DNA from: an uncultured Ruminococcus sp.
GTDB taxonomy: Bacteria; Bacillota; Clostridia; Oscillospirales; Ruminococcaceae
NCBI GenBank assembly: GCA_945868475.1
Contig: CAMBLM010000004.1
Span: 62,001 to 126,000 of the forward strand
Reading direction: 5' to 3'
Length of the DNA: 64,000 nucleotides
Part shown: positions 60,259-64,000 of the stretch, piece after piece
Numbering within the stretch: position 1 is the stretch's first letter
How the letters are laid out: each line of letters begins with the position of its first letter
Made by a program: the position numbers and the translations under genes
Notes under the pieces: model-generated
Told to the model about the DNA's origin: nothing
Databases searched by the model: none
What the model saw: the letters and a program-made list of their open reading frames with translations, nothing else

Positions 60259-61035
60259 TTATCTTCTCTTTTTATGCTCGGCTATCTCGGGGTAAAGCGA
60301 TTCACACACCTTAACATAGTCCCTCGCGGCACGGCAGTTCGGAGAATATGTCGTTATGACCTCCTGATGCGCAGGAGCTTCGGCGACCGCAACGGAAACG
60401 GATATCTTCGTATCGAGTACGACCGTTCCGAGCTGTTCGGCAACGATCCCGACCATTTCCGCAACTTCACTCGCAAGCTGCTGGTTCCTGACATATTTCG
60501 TAAGGAGTATGCCCCTTATATTGAGCTTTTTATTATAGTATTTCTTGACGGCGAGGATAGTTTCGCGGAGCTGTGCAATACCCTGCAGCGAAAGTATCTC
60601 GGGCGTCATCGGGATTATAAGATCGTCCGCCGCTGTGTAAGCATTTATCGTAAGCACCGACAGCGCAGGCGGCGTGTCGATGATAATATAGTCATATTCA
60701 TCGCGGACAGTTTTGAGTATCTCCCTCAGAATAAATTCGCGGTGTTCGGCAGGAAGCTCCAGTTCGCTTCCCGAAAGAAGTATATTCGATGTTATAACAT
60801 CGCAGATGTGCGTAGTTTTTATCGCATCGCGGATATTGCACGCGCCCGTCATCACATCATGGATAGTGTATCCCCTGTCCTCTGTTCCGAGCGAGAACGA
60901 AAGGTTGCCCTGCGGATCCATATCTATCGCGAGAACAGTTTTTCCCCTGCTTCGGAAAATTCCCGCAAAAGCGGCGCAGGTCGTGGTCTTGCCGACTCCG
61001 CCTTTCTGATTTGTTACAACAATAATTTTTGCCAT
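60259..61035 (-). CDS. ParA/Soj family ATPase
   Basis: A 258-aa Walker-type ATPase. The deviant Walker A TNQKGGVGKTTT is at residues 8-19, Walker A-prime near 42 has DMDPQGNLSFSLG, and Walker B is YIIIDTPPAL. It lacks a ParB partner in the window. It lies between pilZ and comFB, whereas FlhG normally guides flagella; the sequence is closer to Soj than to FlhG (no N-terminal activation helix). Its likely role is spatial positioning or partition. Confidence 0.85.
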   Translation of the reverse strand: MAKIIVVTNQKGGVGKTTTCAAFAGIFRSRGKTVLAIDMDPQGNLSFSLGTEDRGYTIHDVMTGACNIRDAIKTTHICDVITSNILLSGSELELPAEHREFILREILKTVRDEYDYIIIDTPPALSVLTINAYTAADDLIIPMTPEILSLQGIAQLRETILAVKKYYNKKLNIRGILLTKYVRNQQLASEVAEMVGIVAEQLGTVVLDTKISVSVAVAEAPAHQEVITTYSPNCRAARDYVKVCESLYPEIAEHKKRR

Positions 61036-61038
61036 AGA

Positions 61039-61701
61039 TCAAAAATCCTTATTCTGACGCTGTTTAAGCTTTTCTCTTTCCGCTATCTGACATTCAAAAA
61101 TGAAGCGAGCCAGGCGTTCCTCCTGCGATTGGGTGATGTTGAGGAAATGACAGCCGTAGCCGTCAACAACGTCCGTTCCCATAACTGTCTGAGCGCGAAG
61201 CACCTCTGTCAGAAGCTCCATATCTCCGCCGAAAAGTTCAAGCATAAGCTGATCTCCCGGTTCGAAGTCGAAGTTCGTTTTCATATAAACGCCGCCGAGG
61301 TTGATGTTGCAGACGTGGATATTCAGCGGCTTGTCGAAGTTTATAAGCTCCTCATTGCGGATATAGAAAGGCGATGTAGTTTCAAACTCAGTGTTTATCT
61401 TAAACGAAGCGCGTCTTTCCTCGAGCGCGATGCCATCGCCAACGTGGAAATTCATCTGATACTCGGTGGAAAGATCCACCGAGGTCTTGTATTTCATTCT
61501 CAGACCGTTTATATATTCAAAAACAGCGGTTATGTATTCATCTTTTGGGATAAGAGGAAGCCCCGTACCCTTTATCATAACGAGATCGCGATCCTTGATG
61601 CGGAAGAAGTCTTTCGGGAAAAATACCGACTTGGTTGCCAGCAGCATTCTGTCCTGACTGTCATAGATAACAACTCTGCCGATCTTATCCTTTTTTATCA
61701 T
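61039..61701 (-). CDS. PilZ domain protein (YcgR-like)
   Basis: A 220-aa protein with an N-terminal YcgR-like beta domain (about 1-92) and a C-terminal PilZ domain. The c-di-GMP motifs are present in altered form: R96-R97-A-S-F-K101 in place of RxxxR, and N132-x-N134-L-G-G137 in place of (D/N)xSxxG. Binding therefore is likely but not certain. YcgR-type proteins act as brakes at the motor. It is the first gene of its operon, starting 4 bases before parA in the direction of transcription, with a GGGGGGAG site. Confidence 0.85.
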   Translation of the reverse strand: MIKKDKIGRVVIYDSQDRMLLATKSVFFPKDFFRIKDRDLVMIKGTGLPLIPKDEYITAVFEYINGLRMKYKTSVDLSTEYQMNFHVGDGIALEERRASFKINTEFETTSPFYIRNEELINFDKPLNIHVCNINLGGVYMKTNFDFEPGDQLMLELFGGDMELLTEVLRAQTVMGTDVVDGYGCHFLNITQSQEERLARFIFECQIAEREKLKQRQNKDF

Positions 61702-61781
61702 AATTCTCCCCCCATTGTCCTTTGACCCGACTGAATGATATATCCGTAAACGTTTAAAAATTAGTATAAAGATACATTCTT

Positions 61782-61810
61782 ATTTTATCAAAAAACGCTC
61801 GGTTTTGCAA
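61782..61810 (-). promoter_or_regulatory. promoter of pilZ-parA-comFB
   Basis: On the minus strand TTGCAA (61810-61805) and TAAAAT (61787-61782) are 17 bases apart. The leader is about 75 nt. Confidence 0.75.
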
Positions 61811-61962
61811 CTGTTTTTTTTAACGTTGTAGAAATCAACACATTTCGACATATCTTTTTGTTGATTTGCAACAATTATTTAATGTGTGATCCGTGATGCG
61901 TAATTTTTAAATTCGGAATTATTTTGATGCTGAAATACTGTACAAAACCTGTCCGATAATTC

Positions 61963-61991
61963 TTGACTGACCCGTGGCTTTTGTGTATAAT
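61963..61991 (+). promoter_or_regulatory. promoter of the PfkB kinase gene
   Basis: TTGACT at 61963 and TATAAT at 61986 are 17 bases apart. Transcription would begin near 61998. Confidence 0.85.
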
Positions 61992-62045
61992 TAAATAAAA
62001 AGAAATTATTGCCTATCGACAGATTGAATTTTATGAGGTTTTAAA

Positions 62046-62849
62046 ATGAAAAGGATCAAGCTGACTGCACTTCCTTGTTTATGTGCAGATGTTTTTTACG
62101 GTACCGACACGATCAGACCCGGAGGTGAAGCATTGAATTTTGCCGCTCATGCCTCACGGTTCGGGGATATAGATGTTACACTTCTCGGTGTTGTCGGAAA
62201 AGATAAATATGCGGAAGCGATAATGGAAGCAATATCAAAGCTCGATATCGATAAAAGTCATATTCGCATCGATGAAAGATATCCGACTGCAAATAATATG
62301 ACTTATCTTACAGTATCGGGCGACAGGTATTACAAAGATGATTCGTGGAACGGGAAAATTCTCGATAACCTCGTGCTGAATGATACAGAGATCAAAGTCC
62401 TGTCAGCCTCCGATGTAGTTTTTGTTCATTTCTGGGCTTCGTGTTTTTCGCAGGTGATCGAACTGAAAAAAACACTCGGCTTTAAGCTTGCGGTGGATTT
62501 TGATGTATACAGAGATTTTTCGGATATGGAACGATATGCTCCGTACGTCGATTTCTTTATGATAAGCGGCTCGGAGGAACTCCTGCCGAGATTCAGAGAA
62601 TTATCGGATAAATACCACTGTCTGTTCAATATGTCACTTGCAGAACATGGAAGCGTTACATACTTTAACGGACAGGAATTCAGAGTGCAGGCTGTAAAAG
62701 TTGAAAACATAATTGACACGACAGGGTGCGGCGACAGCTATCATGCCGGATTTGTCTGCTCGTATATGCTCGGAAATGATATTGAAAAGGCAATGAATGT
62801 CGGCTCGGAAATCGCAGCGGAAACCTTAAAGCATTATGGCGGCTTCTGA
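62046..62849 (+). CDS. PfkB family carbohydrate kinase (fructoselysine 6-kinase-like)
   Basis: A 267-aa ribokinase-fold sugar kinase. The N-terminal PGGEALNFAAHASRFG binds the sugar, and the C-terminal IDTTGCGDSYHAGF holds the catalytic Asp and the anion hole (GCGD replaces GAGD). The overall pattern resembles FrlD, which phosphorylates fructoselysine, but no FrlB deglycase or transporter is adjacent. The exact substrate is open. The start follows TGAGGTTT. It is a single gene. Confidence 0.85.
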   Translation: MKRIKLTALPCLCADVFYGTDTIRPGGEALNFAAHASRFGDIDVTLLGVVGKDKYAEAIMEAISKLDIDKSHIRIDERYPTANNMTYLTVSGDRYYKDDSWNGKILDNLVLNDTEIKVLSASDVVFVHFWASCFSQVIELKKTLGFKLAVDFDVYRDFSDMERYAPYVDFFMISGSEELLPRFRELSDKYHCLFNMSLAEHGSVTYFNGQEFRVQAVKVENIIDTTGCGDSYHAGFVCSYMLGNDIEKAMNVGSEIAAETLKHYGGF

Positions 62850-63047
62850 ATAAGCAGAACCGCAGCCCCGGCTTTATCATACCCAATTCAATAATTACAC
62901 ATTAACCAAAACCGGATAAGATCACTGACATATCTCTGAACCCCCTCACCGCAAAGTATTATTTTGTCTCGGTTTTCAGAGAATCCCATAATTGTAAAAT
63001 AAGAAAATATGACTGCCCGACAAATCGGAAGTTGTGGAGGTGTAATT
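62850..63047. other. gap with GCATTA-type repeat
   Basis: About 200 bases without a gene; the repeat variant AATAATTACACATTAA lies at 62890-62905. Confidence 0.4.
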
Positions 63048-63248
63048 ATGTATATCTGCAATGATGACGTGTGTGACCCATGCTGTGATTTTTGTTGGTA
63101 TTGTATTCATGGAAAAAACGGCGAGCCAATCAAGTGTGTAGAAATGAAGCCTGATTTTGAAGATGGTACCGGATATTGTGATGATTTTAAATGCAGATTA
63201 CATGAACCAAAGCCACTTGATAGCAGAATAAACACAATAGAGCGATAG
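63048..63248 (+). CDS. small Cys-rich protein, 66 aa
   Basis: A cysteine-rich miniprotein starting MYICNDDVCDPCCDFCWYC, with GGAGGTGTAATT before the ATG at 63048; 13 codons upstream in frame are not used. The protein has ten cysteines and is acidic, and probably binds a metal. I do not know the function. It has no signal peptide or membrane helix. Confidence 0.65.
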   Translation: MYICNDDVCDPCCDFCWYCIHGKNGEPIKCVEMKPDFEDGTGYCDDFKCRLHEPKPLDSRINTIER

Positions 63249-63281
63249 ATTCCAACTTATCGGACAGATAAAACGCAGTAC

Positions 63282-63326
63282 CCAATTCCAATAATTACGC
63301 ATTAAGCATTAAGCATTACGCATTAA
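63282..63326. repeat. tandem GCATTA repeat
   Basis: Four to five GCATTA-type units (TTACGCATTAAGCATTAAGC and on) lie immediately before the ribosome site of the following membrane protein gene. Confidence 0.6.
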
Positions 63327-63343
63327 AAAAAGGGGGCGAAGGC

Positions 63344-64000
63344 TTGAAAAAAACATTTCATATAAACGAAAAGCGGCTTGCCTCCGTGTTTGACCGCAGG
63401 CTTTTTCTTGCGAACATACCCCCGATGAGCCTTATGGCAGCTCTGCTCGTTATCGTTATCATATCCGTGACGGCGGATATGAATATACCGAGCGTAATAT
63501 ACAAGTCGATTTTTTACGGAACGTATTTTTGCATAGCCTACAGCCTTATTGTATGCATCATCACGGGAATTTTTGCCGATATCTCGATAAAAGCGCACAA
63601 AGAACATACTTCGATAGAAATTTCCGACTCGCTTCTCATCGTATCCGAGCTTTATCAGACCGTTCGGTGCGAGGGAAAGCTCCGCCACTACAAAAAGCTG
63701 TGGATAATCGACCTTAACGATGTTGAGGACGTTGAGTATGTGAAGAACTACATAATCATTCACGGCAAAGCGCGGTATTTTTGTCAGGATGCGGAGTGGC
63801 TCGGCTTCGAGCGGACGGAAAACGGAGTCAATTTTGACAACTGGTGGTACGATTCCAACGGCGGAAAGACCGTTGACACCATCGAAATACACGATTTTTA
63901 CACGGACGGCGAACGCATCGCACAGCGAATTCTTTTCTGCCGTGACAAGATAGCCGAGCGCACACGCCGCCGTGAGGAATACCGCAAACGAATGCTTGAA
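63344..64000 (+). CDS. membrane protein of unknown function, partial
   Basis: A frame of 219 codons, open at the right edge. It starts with TTG at 63344 preceded by GGGGGCGAAGG. Two hydrophobic helices lie at about residues 28-45 and 54-76, followed by a cytoplasmic part with an YVKNYIIIHGKA segment near 132 and a basic end with repeated Arg. No family is recognised. The real end lies outside the window. Confidence 0.7.
   Translation, partial: MKKTFHINEKRLASVFDRRLFLANIPPMSLMAALLVIVIISVTADMNIPSVIYKSIFYGTYFCIAYSLIVCIITGIFADISIKAHKEHTSIEISDSLLIVSELYQTVRCEGKLRHYKKLWIIDLNDVEDVEYVKNYIIIHGKARYFCQDAEWLGFERTENGVNFDNWWYDSNGGKTVDTIEIHDFYTDGERIAQRILFCRDKIAERTRRREEYRKRMLE

Noticed and set aside
60214-61725. 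503-codon plus-strand reading frame
   Set aside because: It is antisense to the pilZ, parA and comFB genes, all of which have clear family motifs.
63323-63892. 189-codon minus-strand frame at the right edge
   Set aside because: It is antisense to the partial membrane protein, which has a ribosome site and normal hydrophobic pattern.
1-64000. CRISPR array, rRNA operon or prophage
   Set aside because: No regular direct repeats with spacers, no rRNA sequence and no phage structural or integrase genes were seen.

Overview
The window looks like a chromosomal segment from a motile, probably spore-forming low-to-mid GC Clostridia bacterium, most likely near Oscillospiraceae/Ruminococcaceae. The clues are a Gram-positive fla/che operon with FliY, CheC, CheD, FlbD and the FliW-CsrA pair, the yabP-yabQ-divIC-yabR sporulation/division cluster, SpoVG, a T-box ahead of thrS, RNase Y, and AAGGAGG-type ribosome sites with frequent TTG/GTG starts. 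The taxon is an inference from gene content; no rRNA is present.

Layout. 1-5900 (mostly minus strand): a CPBP protease cut by the window edge, lexA, murC, two small proteins of unknown role, spoVG (plus), a NUDIX hydrolase, an unknown 129-aa protein (plus) and tRNA-Arg(CCG). 5949-14677 (minus): a late flagellar operon flgM-flgN-flgK-flgL-DUF6470-fliW-csrA-fliD-fliS-fliT-like, preceded by a consensus sigma-28 promoter. 14818-20665: a PHP phosphoesterase and degV (divergent), yabPQ-divIC-yabR, three copies of a roughly 100-bp inverted-repeat element, and a two-gene HipA-like kinase module with its own promoter and palindromic operator. 21096-26717 (minus): a DEAD-box helicase, an acetyltransferase, a methyltransferase and thrS under a T-box leader carrying an extra 165-bp palindrome. 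26782-31775 (plus): a candidate structured RNA, rny, then a cluster of O-antigen-ligase-like protein, DUF4321 and a flagellin lysine N-methylase (FliB). 31839-59555 (minus): the early fla/che operon, about 27 kb, from flgB to cheD, followed by purine nucleoside phosphorylase and a small membrane protein. 59800-61810 (minus): a pilZ-parA-comFB operon. 61963-64000 (plus): a PfkB sugar kinase, a Cys-rich miniprotein and a partial membrane protein.

How it fits together. A vegetative-type promoter at 59527-59555 drives basal body, export apparatus, motor, hook and sigma-28 (fliA) genes. FliA then drives the flgM operon, which encodes its own anti-sigma factor, the hook-filament junction and cap proteins, secretion chaperones, and the FliW-CsrA switch that ties flagellin translation to export. 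FliB probably methylates flagellin, whose gene lies outside the window. The PilZ and ComFB proteins suggest cyclic-dinucleotide input beside the flagellar locus. fliL, flhF and flhG are absent from their usual places, which makes the neighbouring ParA-type ATPase the most interesting candidate for an unrecognised role.
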